A stretch of 10,720 nucleotides of DNA. Origin: CAYWTX01 sp964461295. GTDB taxonomy: Bacteria; Planctomycetota; Phycisphaerae; SM23-33. Each line of letters opens with the position of its first letter. Within the stretch, counting starts at the first letter, position 1. Location of the stretch: assembly GCA_964461295.1 (NCBI GenBank), contig CAYWTX010000002.1, positions 1-10,720 on the forward strand, written 5' to 3'. Made by a program: the position numbers and the translations under genes. Under the pieces are notes generated by a model. That model ran no database searches and was not told the origin of the DNA. It saw only the letters and a program-made list of their open reading frames with translations. Of this stretch, positions 1 through 7,875 are shown piece by piece.

Positions 1-20
1 CCCCCCGCCGCGGGGGGGGA
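1..20. other. GC-only near-palindrome at the window edge
   Basis: The first bases are a C-run (1-6), CCGCGG (8-13) as the symmetry centre, and a G-run (12-19), forming an imperfect inverted repeat. It could be the tip of the insertion sequence. It could also be a contig-end artefact, since assemblies commonly stop in repeated elements and at strong GC hairpins. Confidence 0.35.
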
Positions 21-1351
21 ACTGCGAAAGTTGGGTTAGCGCGAGCTTCGGCGAACGACCAGACCAAAGTGAGCGCGTAGTCCCAGCGCCGGCTCTTTGG
101 CGTGAACAAGGCCGCAGGCCATGCAGCCAGTCGAACCGTGACCTCGATGACCGGCAGGCGCGGGTCGCCGTGGTAATGCCTGCGGCGAATCTCGATCTGC
201 GGTTGGAGGTGGTCCCGCGCGCGGACCGGGATCGGCCTCGGCAGGCAGCAGCTCTCCGAGGCCCCTTGAGGTGTCCGTCCCTGCAGTGCGCTGTGGGAAC
301 GGTGTTCATTGTGCCGGGCTCTGAAGTCGTCGAGCCGGCGTTGGATCCCTTTCTCCGTCAGGCCCGTCAGGACCAAACGCCACCAGACACGAAACGTCCG
401 GAACGCCCTTTCGATCTTGCCGTTCAGATAGGGCGCTCGGACGCGGGCCTGGACCGGGATGATGCCTGTTTTCTTCATGGCAGACCGGAATTGCCGCCGG
501 AACTGCGTGTCATGGTCGGTGATCACGAACCGGTGCTTGCCGAACTGCTTGGCCACCCGGCGTACCAGAGCAGCCATGTCACGTGCTCGAGGCGTGCGAC
601 GGTAGACGCGCAGGCACAGTAGCCGTTGCGAGAAACCATCCAGGATCGCCGCCACGCCGAAACGCAGCCAGGGGATCTGCACAGTCAGCAGGTCGACATG
701 CCAGACGCGGTTGATCCACTCGGGCGTGAGCAGGTGATAGGGCTCCTTGCCCAGGGGCGTGGCCATCGCCGGTCTGGATCGCTGCGCTGGACGTACTGGC
801 CTGGGCTCTCGCAGGACCCGCTGCACGGTGGAGCGGCTGATCTGGATGCTGGCGCGAAGCATCTGCCTCGCGATCGAACGTCCGCCGAACTCCGGTTCCG
901 AGCAGAGCCGTCGGAGTTCGTGGGTCGCCCAACGGACCGCATCGTGGATGCGGTTCCAGACCACGACTCCATGCAGTAGACTCACCCGGCCTTTGCCTTC
1001 GGCCGCCCTGTTCCAGGCACGGATCGTGTTGCGATGCAGGACGAAGTGTGCTGCGGTCTTCTTGATGCTCCATCCTCGTAGTCGCCGCAGATGCAGGATG
1101 GCCAGCCGCTACTCGGGTCGATAGTCCGGCCGCCGACGTGAGAGGAGACCTTCGCGCTGAGCCCGAAAGATCTCCACCTCCCGGCGAAGCAGATCTCCCT
1201 CCGTGGCCTCCTGATCCCGTTGGACCAGCGGGCGCAGAATCGGTGAGCCCGCCGAGGCGAGCCGTGCCCAGGCCAACTGGCAGGCTTGGGCCAGAACGAT
1301 GGCTATGGAATCAACCAGACGCAGCACAGTGGCAGAAGAAAGCAACCGCAT
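1..1351 (-). pseudogene. DDE (rve-type) transposase, interrupted by an internal TAG, 3' end off the window
   Basis: Read from ATG 1351, which has GGAGGT four bases upstream, the frame runs to 1 but is broken by TAG at 1109-1111, after 80 codons. It resumes in the same frame with no indel. The N-terminal piece has a helical leader (LRLVDSIAIVLAQACQLAW) and a basic stretch. Past the stop come a helix-turn-helix (GWSIKKTAAHFVLHRNTIRAW, about 1075-1010) and an integrase core. Candidate catalytic residues are Asp in WHVDLL (692-694), Asp in ITDHDTQF (515-517) and Glu in NGKIERAF (410-412), with 34 residues between the last two. The tail (NEHRSHSAL, then DPRLPVIEV) also fits integrase-type transposases. 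The TAG most simply replaces a Gln or Glu codon (RPDYRPE-stop-RLAIL). No natural stop is reached before the edge. Intact catalytic residues suggest recent inactivation, or a sequencing or assembly error at one base. Confidence 0.85.
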
Positions 1352-1355
1352 GCCG

Positions 1356-1361
1356 ACCTCC
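1356..1361 (-). promoter_or_regulatory. Shine-Dalgarno of the transposase
   Basis: GGAGGT on the minus strand, four bases before the ATG at 1351-1349. It favours this start over the upstream in-frame ATGs at 1369, 1363 and 1537, which lack a comparable site. Confidence 0.6.
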
Positions 1362-1477
1362 ATCTTCATGGACAGGCCGAAATGATAGCGTAGTCCTCCG
1401 ACACACCCAAGGCTGTCGTAACACTTGCTGAGAAAAACGTCTTCGGATACCAACCGGCCCCATGCACTGGACGCTGG

Positions 1478-1495
1478 GCCACTACAGCCACTACA
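1478..1495. repeat. Two tandem copies of a 9-bp unit
   Basis: GCCACTACA occurs twice in direct succession with no mismatch. It lies in the gap between the transposase and the last operon gene. No function is evident. It could be slippage, or part of the insertion-sequence end region. Confidence 0.6.
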
Positions 1496-1560
1496 CCCGC
1501 GCCTAGCCGATCGCCGCTTGAGCATCCCTGCTCGCATTCTGATGGCCTTTCGTTCTGGGC

Positions 1561-3345
1561 CTACCTGTGAACCTTGCTCAGCCGCATCGGATCGTTGGCG
1601 TCACCGATGCAGTACACGTCCGTATACGAGCGGTAGAACATCCTGTTGCCGCTGAAGAAGGGCTGGCCGCCCTGGCTGAAGGACCCACGGCCGTCGGCGA
1701 CCTTGTCGCCCAGCCGATTCACACCGACCACCTTTGCCTCCCGGCCGAGTGTGGTGGCCAGACACTCGCTGCCCGATCCGTCAAAGCCAAACAGCCAGTC
1801 CCCGGCGATCGACGTGAGATGGTGCACCCGGAACCGGGGGGTCTGCACCTTGCCCACCGTCTGCCCCGTCGCCAGGTCCAGCACCTCCAGAGCCGCCGTT
1901 CCGTGTGCGTAGACCATGCCCTTGTGGATCGTTGGCGCCCATCGCAGGTCTTGGCGCGACCAGAGGCACTCGACCTTCAGCGTGTCCTCGTTGGGAGCAG
2001 TGAAACGCAATGCCACCAGGCCCCTGGGGTATTCGTTCGTGCCGGGGTTGCCGCCGTCCACCCACCCGTTGGATACCAGCAGCGTGTTCCCGCACACGCC
2101 CTGGGGCCGGCCCGAGGAGTGAGCCCCTGCGCCCTTGAGAAGCTGTTTGCCATCCGTGGCCCGGTAGACGTGCCCGCCGCTACCGTGCCAGATGATCTCC
2201 ATCGTCTGGCCAGTCGGCCCCACAGGCACGCCCAGCTTCTCCATCGAGCTCCAGGAGGCCCCCGGGCTTTGCTGCCAGATGATCTTGCCCGTCCGGCGGT
2301 CCAGCCCTCGCAGCCAGGCGAGGTGATTGTCCCCCCACACGGCCACCAGCCGGTCGGCCGTCAGTATGGGCGAGGGCACGGACGGGGCCCCGTGCATCCC
2401 CTGCGGCCGCGACTCCCTGATCCACGTGCACCAGACAACGTTTCCTTCCAAGTCCACACAGTAGGCATCGTAGTTGCCCGTGCTGAAGTAGATGTACCGG
2501 CTGTCGGTGACCGGCGTGGCCATGTTCACGCCAATCCAGGACGGCTCTCCGAACCACCGTTCGCGCGGATACCCATATTGGATCATACGACCGTGCTGCG
2601 CGGCCCGGTCGGGGAAGTACTTCTTTTCCAGCCCCCAGAAGGCGCACTGGTTGTAGCTGCCGCCGGTCCGTTGCCACTGCTCGTCCTTGGCGAGGTCCTC
2701 CGGCGTGGCCGGGACAGGCAGGCCGAGGGCGCGGGCGGCCTTGGCGGCCTCCACGTACTCCGTTTGCCTATCGGGCGTCATCTGCCTGTCCTGCGAGCGC
2801 AGCCGGGTCGCGGCATGCCAGCGGTTGAAGGCGCCGAAGGCCTTCGTCCACCACTGGTAGTAGTCCAGCACGTCCTTGCGCGCCTTGTCCGCCTCCTGCG
2901 GCGGCAGGCCGCCGAGGTGGTCCAGGTCCTTCTGCCAGAGAACCTTGCCGTCCTTGGGGTCCATGCACACCAGCCGCGTGCCCACGAAGTCCGGCACCCA
3001 TTGGGTGGCGTAGTCGTACCCGCCGCGGTCCAGCAGCATGTACAGCTTGCCCTTGACCAGCGTCATTCCGCCGTTGCAGTCCGACTTCAGCGGCACCTTC
3101 CAGACGATGTTCCTGCGGTCCGCCCTGACGGCCACCAGCTCGGGCCTCTTGCCGGGTGCGGCCCGCTCCTGGAAGTCCCATTCCCGCCAGGCCGTCACGG
3201 GGGTACAGTCAGCCGGCCAGACGCCCGTGCCGTCGTTGCGGAATCCGATGAACGGCTGGGCTTGCTGGGCCCACGCCGGCGGAATGGCGGGAAGTGCCAC
3301 AGCAAGGCTCGCTGCGGAAGCCAATGCAAGTCTACGAGCGATCAT
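1561..3345 (-). CDS. Secreted PQQ-like beta-propeller protein (594 aa)
   Basis: ATG 3345 is preceded by AAAGGAG with an 8-base spacer. The N-terminus is a clear Sec signal peptide: basic MIARR, a hydrophobic Ala/Leu run, then a likely cleavage after AWA near residue 26. The mature protein carries PQQ-propeller strand motifs of the type LDxxTGKxxW: RLVCMDPKDGKVLWQK (about 124-139), YDAYCVDLEGNVVW (about 293-306), LRGLDRRTGKIIWQQ (about 347-361) and ALEVLDLATGQTVG (about 485-498). A region rich in Trp, Lys and charged residues at about 140-250 interrupts the early blades and looks helical. PQQ-like propellers of this kind (BamB-like fold) usually lack a proven PQQ cofactor, so no enzymatic role is claimed. 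The gene lies 56 bases after the preceding propeller gene and is the last in the operon. Its length is normal and it looks intact. Confidence 0.88.
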   Translation of the reverse strand: MIARRLALASAASLAVALPAIPPAWAQQAQPFIGFRNDGTGVWPADCTPVTAWREWDFQERAAPGKRPELVAVRADRRNIVWKVPLKSDCNGGMTLVKGKLYMLLDRGGYDYATQWVPDFVGTRLVCMDPKDGKVLWQKDLDHLGGLPPQEADKARKDVLDYYQWWTKAFGAFNRWHAATRLRSQDRQMTPDRQTEYVEAAKAARALGLPVPATPEDLAKDEQWQRTGGSYNQCAFWGLEKKYFPDRAAQHGRMIQYGYPRERWFGEPSWIGVNMATPVTDSRYIYFSTGNYDAYCVDLEGNVVWCTWIRESRPQGMHGAPSVPSPILTADRLVAVWGDNHLAWLRGLDRRTGKIIWQQSPGASWSSMEKLGVPVGPTGQTMEIIWHGSGGHVYRATDGKQLLKGAGAHSSGRPQGVCGNTLLVSNGWVDGGNPGTNEYPRGLVALRFTAPNEDTLKVECLWSRQDLRWAPTIHKGMVYAHGTAALEVLDLATGQTVGKVQTPRFRVHHLTSIAGDWLFGFDGSGSECLATTLGREAKVVGVNRLGDKVADGRGSFSQGGQPFFSGNRMFYRSYTDVYCIGDANDPMRLSKVHR

Positions 3346-3401
3346 CCCTCGCTCTCCTTTGTTGACGCCCTTCCGTCCTGCCAGGCACCTTGCGCGGCAG
3401 T

Positions 3402-4631
3402 CTACGGTTTGCGCAGGTCATAGCACCGCAAGTACGTGCCGACGTTGACGACCAGCCGTCCGTCGGCCAGGGCGATCGAGCCGCACCCGGCCTTGGTCCA
3501 TGGCCCTTGCCATAGCACCTTGCCATCGGTCGCGTTCAGGCAGATCACCTTCTTGCCGTCGCAGCAGATCATCTTGCCGTCGCCCACCACCGGCGAGGCG
3601 ATGGCGTCGCCGATCAGCTTGTCGGCCCAGACCATCGACTTCTTCTCCAGGTCGTAACAGAACGTCTGCTTCTTGCAGGTGCCGTAGACGTGCCGCCCGT
3701 CGAAGGCCGGCGTGCTGGCCTCCCAGGAGGCGTCGTCGAAGGCCTCCAGCTTTGCGCTGGCGACCTTCTCCGTGCCGCTCCCATTGAGCCGGTACAGGCT
3801 CAACTCTCCTTCGGGGAATCGCACCACCAGCGTATCGCCCACCACCACCGGCGACGTGGGCGCCTTGGAGCCTGGCATCTGCCACAGCACCTTTCCATCA
3901 GCACCGGCCACACAGGTCAGCTTCGAGCCGCCCACGATCGCGTGCGCCTTGCCGGCCTTTTCCCATACGGCCGGCGAGGCGACCTCCATCCACGATTTGG
4001 TCTTGGGCTCCGCCAACGCGTCGGTCTCCCATTCCTTCTTTCCGCTCTTGACGTCCAGGCCGTACAGCTTCGTCGCGAGCACTACGACTTTGTCGCCAAC
4101 GATGGCCATGGACGGGGTGCAGTCGGGTCCACGTCCCTTGGCGAACTCCGTCTTCCAGACTTCGTTGCCGCTACCGGCATCCAGGCAGACCGCCGTCGCG
4201 CCCGCCGTCGTCTTGATCGCGAAGTACAGTCTGCCGTCGCACACGCACGGGGTGTTGTGCGACTTGCCGCCCTCGGCGGCGAACCTCGCCTTCCACAGTT
4301 CCTTGCCATCGTTCATCGAAACGCAGAGGATCATTTCGTCCTGACGGGGCTTCTTGGGGTCGGCCCCCTCAACCATCGGATAGACGTGCACGTAGGCCTT
4401 GCCCCAGGCCACAACGGGGCTGCTGTAGTATTCGGCCTTTGCTCCGCCCGGAGGCAGAGGGGCCTCCCAGAGCAACTTGGGCCCCTCCTTTGGTATCGAG
4501 TCTACCAGAGGCGGGCAGGGCTGCGCCACGCCGCAGCGCCCTGGCCCGCGCCACTGCGGCCAGTCCGCGCCAGTCGCCCCGGTTGCCGACCCCGCCCAGA
4601 TCACCATACAGAGGGCCGTTCCGTGTCTCAT
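3402..4631 (-). CDS. Secreted PQQ-like beta-propeller protein with WPQWRGP motif (409 aa)
   Basis: I start at ATG 4631, which has AAGGAG 10 bases upstream and opens directly onto a signal peptide (hydrophobic LCMVIWAGSATGATGA). An in-frame ATG 19 codons upstream at 4688 would add a basic segment (KRLTRRFGRRTRR) and has no better site. After the signal comes DWPQWRGPG, a motif I recognise from planctomycete secreted propellers. At least six blades follow, marked by CVSMNDGKELW, AVCLDAGSGNEVW, YGLDVKSGKKEW, CVAGADGKVLW, CYDLEKKSMVW and VICLNATDGKVLW. Spacing is about 45-60 residues, as for a seven- or eight-bladed BamB-like propeller. The likely location is periplasmic or surface-associated; no catalytic role can be assigned. 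It follows the truncated glycosidase-like gene by 63 bases and precedes the last propeller gene by 56. Confidence 0.88.
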   Translation of the reverse strand: MRHGTALCMVIWAGSATGATGADWPQWRGPGRCGVAQPCPPLVDSIPKEGPKLLWEAPLPPGGAKAEYYSSPVVAWGKAYVHVYPMVEGADPKKPRQDEMILCVSMNDGKELWKARFAAEGGKSHNTPCVCDGRLYFAIKTTAGATAVCLDAGSGNEVWKTEFAKGRGPDCTPSMAIVGDKVVVLATKLYGLDVKSGKKEWETDALAEPKTKSWMEVASPAVWEKAGKAHAIVGGSKLTCVAGADGKVLWQMPGSKAPTSPVVVGDTLVVRFPEGELSLYRLNGSGTEKVASAKLEAFDDASWEASTPAFDGRHVYGTCKKQTFCYDLEKKSMVWADKLIGDAIASPVVGDGKMICCDGKKVICLNATDGKVLWQGPWTKAGCGSIALADGRLVVNVGTYLRCYDLRKP

Positions 4632-4694
4632 ACTCGCCAATCTCCTTGTTCTTCGGCCGAATCTCCGCGTCAACCGCTTCTGCGGCACGCCCGG

Positions 4695-5498
4695 CTACTG
4701 CGCCGGTTTGTCCCACGCGGCGTCGGTCCTCTCACCGGCCAGTTCCGCCGCGGCCTGGTAGATCCGGGCCACGTAGCCCGGCCAGTCGTAGCTCAGTTCG
4801 TGTTGGCTGAGGTAGGCCGATCCCCACGCCAGGCGTCGAGGAAGCTCGTCCAAGAGTGCGACGTGGGCTTGACGCCGTTCCTCCGTCAAATCAGCCAGCG
4901 CCTTCAGGATCGCCGTGCGCGCCTCCCACTCCTGCACCCCCTCGCGCAGCATCTGGAAGCGGACCGTCGGGGTCGCGCCGTCGGGACCGGCAACCGTCAG
5001 CGCATTGATATTCTGGAAGAAAGATCTGTTCGTTGGCGCGTCCCGGCCCGACAGCCAGAAGTCCAACCCGATCCTGCCGAGGTGGCCGTTTTGGATGGCC
5101 ACCGTACGGAAGACCAGTGGCGGCGAGTACTCCTGCCACTTCCAGCGGTCGGTGGGCAACTGGAGGAACTCGAGGGGCTGCCGCACCTGAGCTGCCCACT
5201 CTTGTACGCTCGTGGCCCCGACTTCCTTCAACCACGGCCATCCCTTCACGCCGATTTCCAGCCCGCCCGTGGCGATCAGTTTGCTGTCCTTGTGGTCCGG
5301 GTCGCCGCTGAAGTGCGAGAGCAGGTCCCAGCGGGCGTAGGGCGCCCACTGCCGCATCAGTTCGCCATCCCTCTGGCTGGGCCGCTTGTCCCCGCCCAGG
5401 CCCAGCATGATGATCCGCTCAGACCAGCCCCGCTTCCTGACGGTCTGGCTCATGCCCTCCAACAGCGGCTTGTAGAACGCCTCTGCGCCCTTCTCCAT
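4695..5498 (-). CDS. C-terminal half of a GH123/DUF4091-like glycosidase-type protein (267 aa, N-terminally truncated)
   Basis: ATG 5498 has GAGGAG six bases upstream, so translation from here is plausible. There is no signal peptide. The protein resembles the C-terminal part of large planctomycete proteins with a glycoside-hydrolase-like barrel. Landmarks are YKPLLEGMSQTVRKRGW followed by IIMLGLGGDKRPS (near the start), WDLLSHFSGDPDHKD, GLEIGVKGWPWL, LGRIGLDFW and, near the end, VAGPDGATPTVRFQMLREGVQEWEAR. Full-length relatives are usually several times longer and, as I recall, carry the acidic catalytic pair of GH123 before the point where this protein begins. It is therefore probably inactive, or a relic. 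The same frame stays open upstream to 5735, but that part overlaps the FG-GAP gene and has no family resemblance. The gene follows the FG-GAP stop by 32 bases. The family assignment is from memory; the truncation follows from it. Confidence 0.7.
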   Translation of the reverse strand: MEKGAEAFYKPLLEGMSQTVRKRGWSERIIMLGLGGDKRPSQRDGELMRQWAPYARWDLLSHFSGDPDHKDSKLIATGGLEIGVKGWPWLKEVGATSVQEWAAQVRQPLEFLQLPTDRWKWQEYSPPLVFRTVAIQNGHLGRIGLDFWLSGRDAPTNRSFFQNINALTVAGPDGATPTVRFQMLREGVQEWEARTAILKALADLTEERRQAHVALLDELPRRLAWGSAYLSQHELSYDWPGYVARIYQAAAELAGERTDAAWDKPAQ

Positions 5499-5504
5499 GG
5501 GTTG

Positions 5505-5510
5505 CTCCTC
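5505..5510 (-). promoter_or_regulatory. Shine-Dalgarno of the truncated glycosidase-like gene
   Basis: GAGGAG on the minus strand, six bases before ATG 5498. It decides the start of the shortened gene and implies that the fragment can be translated on its own. It lies inside the 32-base gap after the FG-GAP stop codon at 5531-5533. Confidence 0.6.
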
Positions 5511-5530
5511 TTCCAAGGGACGCCAATGCC

Positions 5531-7795
5531 TCAATACAGCGTGAAGTTGGGCGTGCCGATCGGCAAGCCCGGCACTCTCGGCACGTTCGGGCCCTTGTAG
5601 ATCCACACGTGCTTCCTGGCACTCGAGAATAGAACCACCTCCGGTCGCTCGTCGCCGTCCACGTCCCCGACGTACGGGCTGGGGCCGTATGGCTCGCCCG
5701 CAAGCTCCGACTCCGGGCCGAAACGCCCGATGCACCTACCTCTGCCGTCAAGTATCCGAAGGCAGTTGCCCGCGACCAGCTCCATCAGGCCGTCGCCGTT
5801 CCAGTCAAGCAGCGCCTGCGGCCTGCCGTAGCCGTAGATGAGGTATTCCCCGAGCGTCCGGCCGTCGGCGTCGAACAGCCAGATCACGCCGCCTCGCCCG
5901 TCGCTGGTGTAGCCGCCGCCGGAGACGATCTGCGGGCCGGGAACGTCCTTCCGCATCCAGCCCGCGTTCGCTTTCTGGAAGTGATGCCCACCCATGCTCC
6001 AGAGCACCTTGCCCGTCCCGTCGACCATGGCGATGTGCTCGCCGTTGCAGAAGGTGATCGCCAGGCGCGAGTCGGCCGGCTTCTTCGCCAGCCTCACGAC
6101 CCCACCATCGTCCATGTGGCCGCCGAACGGCCTGGCCTTGCGGTCCTCGCGGATGGCGGCCAGGGGCGTCGCGAGCTTCACCTCGTCTTCGCGGATCGTC
6201 CACAACTCCCTGCCGTCGTGGTCGAGAAGCGTGAAGCCGGCGATGATCTCGTCCTTCCCGTGGCCGTCGATGTCCACCGGCGTGGGGTGGTGGCAGGTCC
6301 GCGTCACAGATGGGACCCGCCAAGTCCACAGCGGTTTCCATTCGTCCGTGTAGGCCCACAACTGGCTGTAGCGGGTCTTGACGATGATGTCCCTGAGCTT
6401 GCCCTGGCCGCGGAGGTCCACGAACGTGATGCAGTCGGCAACGCCCAGCCCGCGCGGCAGCGGCCACCGCCGCAGCTCCTTGCCGGTCTTGCCCTCCAGG
6501 ACAACGATGCTGCCGCCGGAACTGGCGTACACCTCGCACGCGCCGTCGCCGTCCAGGTCGAAGAGCTGCACCGGGACGTCGAAGCTCAGGCCGGCCTCGC
6601 CGCCGCGCCCCCACCGCCACATCACCGACCCATCCATCCTGAAGGCAGTCATCGCGGTCACGTTCTGACCAGAATTGCGCGCGGTGACGAACTCGGCCTT
6701 CCCGTCGCCGTCGAGGTCGCCTCCCACGAACCAGTCGCCGATGTAGGCCGGATCGGGATGGGCGAAGCTCTTCCACGGTTGCACAACCGGGCCGTTGGCG
6801 TCGCGCACGACGCGGCGGAATCGGGTCAGGAACGTCTCGTCGATCCCCGCGACGAGGTCCCCGTGGAAGACGCCCTTCACGGGCCCATCGAGGTCGGGCC
6901 TGGTAGCACTTGGCTTGAGCGAGCCGTGCAGCAGCTTCTCCAGTTCGCCTGGTACAGGCGCCTCCGAGGCCCTGGCCGGACCCGGCGGTCCCATGTCCTT
7001 CCGGGCGTACCAGCCGACGAAGTAGGGCTCGACCAGGACGCCCTGAAAATCGAGCTGGAACTTCCGGTTCTCGAAGGAAACGCCGAAGTTCCCTCGTATG
7101 CCATTGGGGTCGAGCCGCACATTGTCGGGAGCTACCTCCATGGGCGTCCGAACGTGCGGCAAGTGGCGGGCGTTCACGCCGGAAACTCCGCTGTGGACGA
7201 GCTTGCCCTTGCGGAAGCCCAATTCGATAGCCATGCGCTGCATGCCCGCGGCGGGCGGTTCCAGCAAGAGACGGACGGTCACGGGATCGGGCAGCGCGGC
7301 CGCCGCGCGGGACTGCCTGGTCCCAGATACCTTACCCTCCGCGGCGAGCCCCGTGTTCGCTGGGGAAACGCCTTTCATCTCATAGCGTCCCTGCACCTGC
7401 CCCGTCGCGTTTGCCTGCGCGGAGATGGCGAGGGCGCACTCGATCGCTCCGCCCGTCTTGGGAGACCACGGGTCGGGAACCAACGTTACCTTCAGCGTCC
7501 CGGAGATGCCGGTTGCGGTCGCCGTCACCTGCGACAGGTCGCAAACGTAGCGGGCCGTGTTCCACAGCCCCCGTGAATTGGCGATGCCGCCCATCCACGC
7601 CCCCTCACGCTGCCGCGCGCTGATGTACAGCGTGGCCCGATTCTGTCCGAGCAGATGTTCGAATTGCAGCTCCCACCAGGTTTCCTGCATCGGTGTACCC
7701 GCTCCTTGGGCCATGCCGCACGAGGCCGACACGCCGAGGGCGGCGTTGAACCACATCGCCATGGCCCATCCACGCGATCGCACGGTCGTTCCCAA
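5531..7795 (-). CDS. Secreted FG-GAP/VCBS-type beta-propeller protein (about 754 aa)
   Basis: I prefer the TTG start at 7795 because AAGGAG lies six bases upstream. An in-frame GTG at 7816 would add seven residues but would put that site inside the gene. The N-terminus has a basic stretch (VRSRGW), a hydrophobic segment and a cleavage-like MAQGAG near residues 25-30, so export is likely. Residues to about 330 are a region I do not recognise. The C-terminal half carries FG-GAP-type calcium loops: GDLDGDGKAEF (about 358), FDLDGDGACEV (about 411), VDIDGHGKDEI (about 505), LDWNGDGLMEL (about 661) and GDVDGDERPEV (about 708). A degenerate VDLRGQGKLRD lies between the second and third. Such loops bind Ca2+ in exported propellers, including adhesins and polysaccharide-lyase-like proteins; no lyase residues are visible. 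The chimeric gene ends 80 bases upstream and the glycosidase fragment starts 32 bases downstream. Confidence 0.85.
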   Translation of the reverse strand: MGTTVRSRGWAMAMWFNAALGVSASCGMAQGAGTPMQETWWELQFEHLLGQNRATLYISARQREGAWMGGIANSRGLWNTARYVCDLSQVTATATGISGTLKVTLVPDPWSPKTGGAIECALAISAQANATGQVQGRYEMKGVSPANTGLAAEGKVSGTRQSRAAAALPDPVTVRLLLEPPAAGMQRMAIELGFRKGKLVHSGVSGVNARHLPHVRTPMEVAPDNVRLDPNGIRGNFGVSFENRKFQLDFQGVLVEPYFVGWYARKDMGPPGPARASEAPVPGELEKLLHGSLKPSATRPDLDGPVKGVFHGDLVAGIDETFLTRFRRVVRDANGPVVQPWKSFAHPDPAYIGDWFVGGDLDGDGKAEFVTARNSGQNVTAMTAFRMDGSVMWRWGRGGEAGLSFDVPVQLFDLDGDGACEVYASSGGSIVVLEGKTGKELRRWPLPRGLGVADCITFVDLRGQGKLRDIIVKTRYSQLWAYTDEWKPLWTWRVPSVTRTCHHPTPVDIDGHGKDEIIAGFTLLDHDGRELWTIREDEVKLATPLAAIREDRKARPFGGHMDDGGVVRLAKKPADSRLAITFCNGEHIAMVDGTGKVLWSMGGHHFQKANAGWMRKDVPGPQIVSGGGYTSDGRGGVIWLFDADGRTLGEYLIYGYGRPQALLDWNGDGLMELVAGNCLRILDGRGRCIGRFGPESELAGEPYGPSPYVGDVDGDERPEVVLFSSARKHVWIYKGPNVPRVPGLPIGTPNFTLY

Positions 7796-7801
7796 TGCCT
7801 G

Positions 7802-7807
7802 CTCCTT
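7802..7807 (-). promoter_or_regulatory. Shine-Dalgarno deciding a TTG start
   Basis: AAGGAG on the minus strand, six bases before TTG 7795. The nearby GTG (7816) and the out-of-frame ATG (7818) lie upstream of it, so it cannot serve them. Confidence 0.5.
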
Positions 7808-7875
7808 CCCGGGCACATTCAGCTCGCCGGCCTGCTATCCGGCGTCTTGCGAATCCGCGGGAGCTTCGACCTGGC

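Larger units (their letters stand above)
1..1400 (-). mobile_element. Insertion sequence carrying the broken DDE transposase (ends not resolved)
   Basis: The transposase frame fills nearly all of this stretch and no other gene is visible, so this is most likely a single-gene insertion sequence. The left end is at or beyond the window edge. The right end must lie between 1352 and the neighbouring stop codon at 1561, and 1400 is only a placeholder. I could not identify convincing terminal inverted repeats or a target-site duplication. It sits downstream of, and in the same orientation as, the propeller operon. Confidence 0.6.
1352..1560. other. Intergenic gap between transposase and propeller operon
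   Basis: This is 209 bases with no supported gene. On the minus strand the transposase frame stays open upstream to an ATG at 1537, but that extension has no family resemblance and no good ribosome binding site. The only hairpin just after the operon's last stop codon is GGCC with a 10-base loop, too weak and without a T-run to call a terminator. A 9-bp tandem duplication lies at 1478-1495. The right boundary of the insertion sequence must fall somewhere here. Confidence 0.6.

Noticed and set aside
579..1073. Minus-strand frame of 164 codons inside the transposase region
   Set aside because: It is out of frame with the transposase, which carries the helix-turn-helix and the first two acidic motifs through the same bases. 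The product has no family resemblance.
1462..1506. Short plus-strand peptide MHWTLGHYSHYTRA ending in TAG
   Set aside because: It is only 14 codons. Its repeated His-Tyr comes from the 9-bp tandem duplication, and there is no ribosome binding site or family match.
1352..1560. Possible right terminal inverted repeat of the insertion sequence: TTGGGT near 1410, or CTTTCG near 1550 matching CGAAAG near 25-30
   Set aside because: Shared blocks are only six bases, flanked by mismatches. They are too short to define an element end.
1567..3423. Plus-strand open frame of 618 codons
   Set aside because: It lies opposite a propeller gene with a signal peptide, blade motifs and a ribosome binding site. 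Its product is rich in Arg, His, Pro and Val with no family resemblance, as expected for the shadow of a GC-rich gene.
3690..5600. Plus-strand open frame of 636 codons
   Set aside because: It runs across three minus-strand genes and their gaps, has no recognisable domain, and is of low-complexity Arg/Pro/Leu composition.
5499..5735. N-terminal extension of the glycosidase-like gene
   Set aside because: It overlaps the FG-GAP gene end out of frame, has shadow-like composition, and a good ribosome binding site supports the start at 5498.
5981..7576. Plus-strand open frame of 531 codons
   Set aside because: It is wholly opposite the FG-GAP gene, whose calcium loops are clear. No domain is visible on the plus strand.
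7826..7843. Hairpin GCCGG with an 8-base loop and CCGGC between the chimera and the FG-GAP gene
   Set aside because: The stem is only five pairs with no T-run. In GC-rich DNA this is expected by chance and does not support a terminator.
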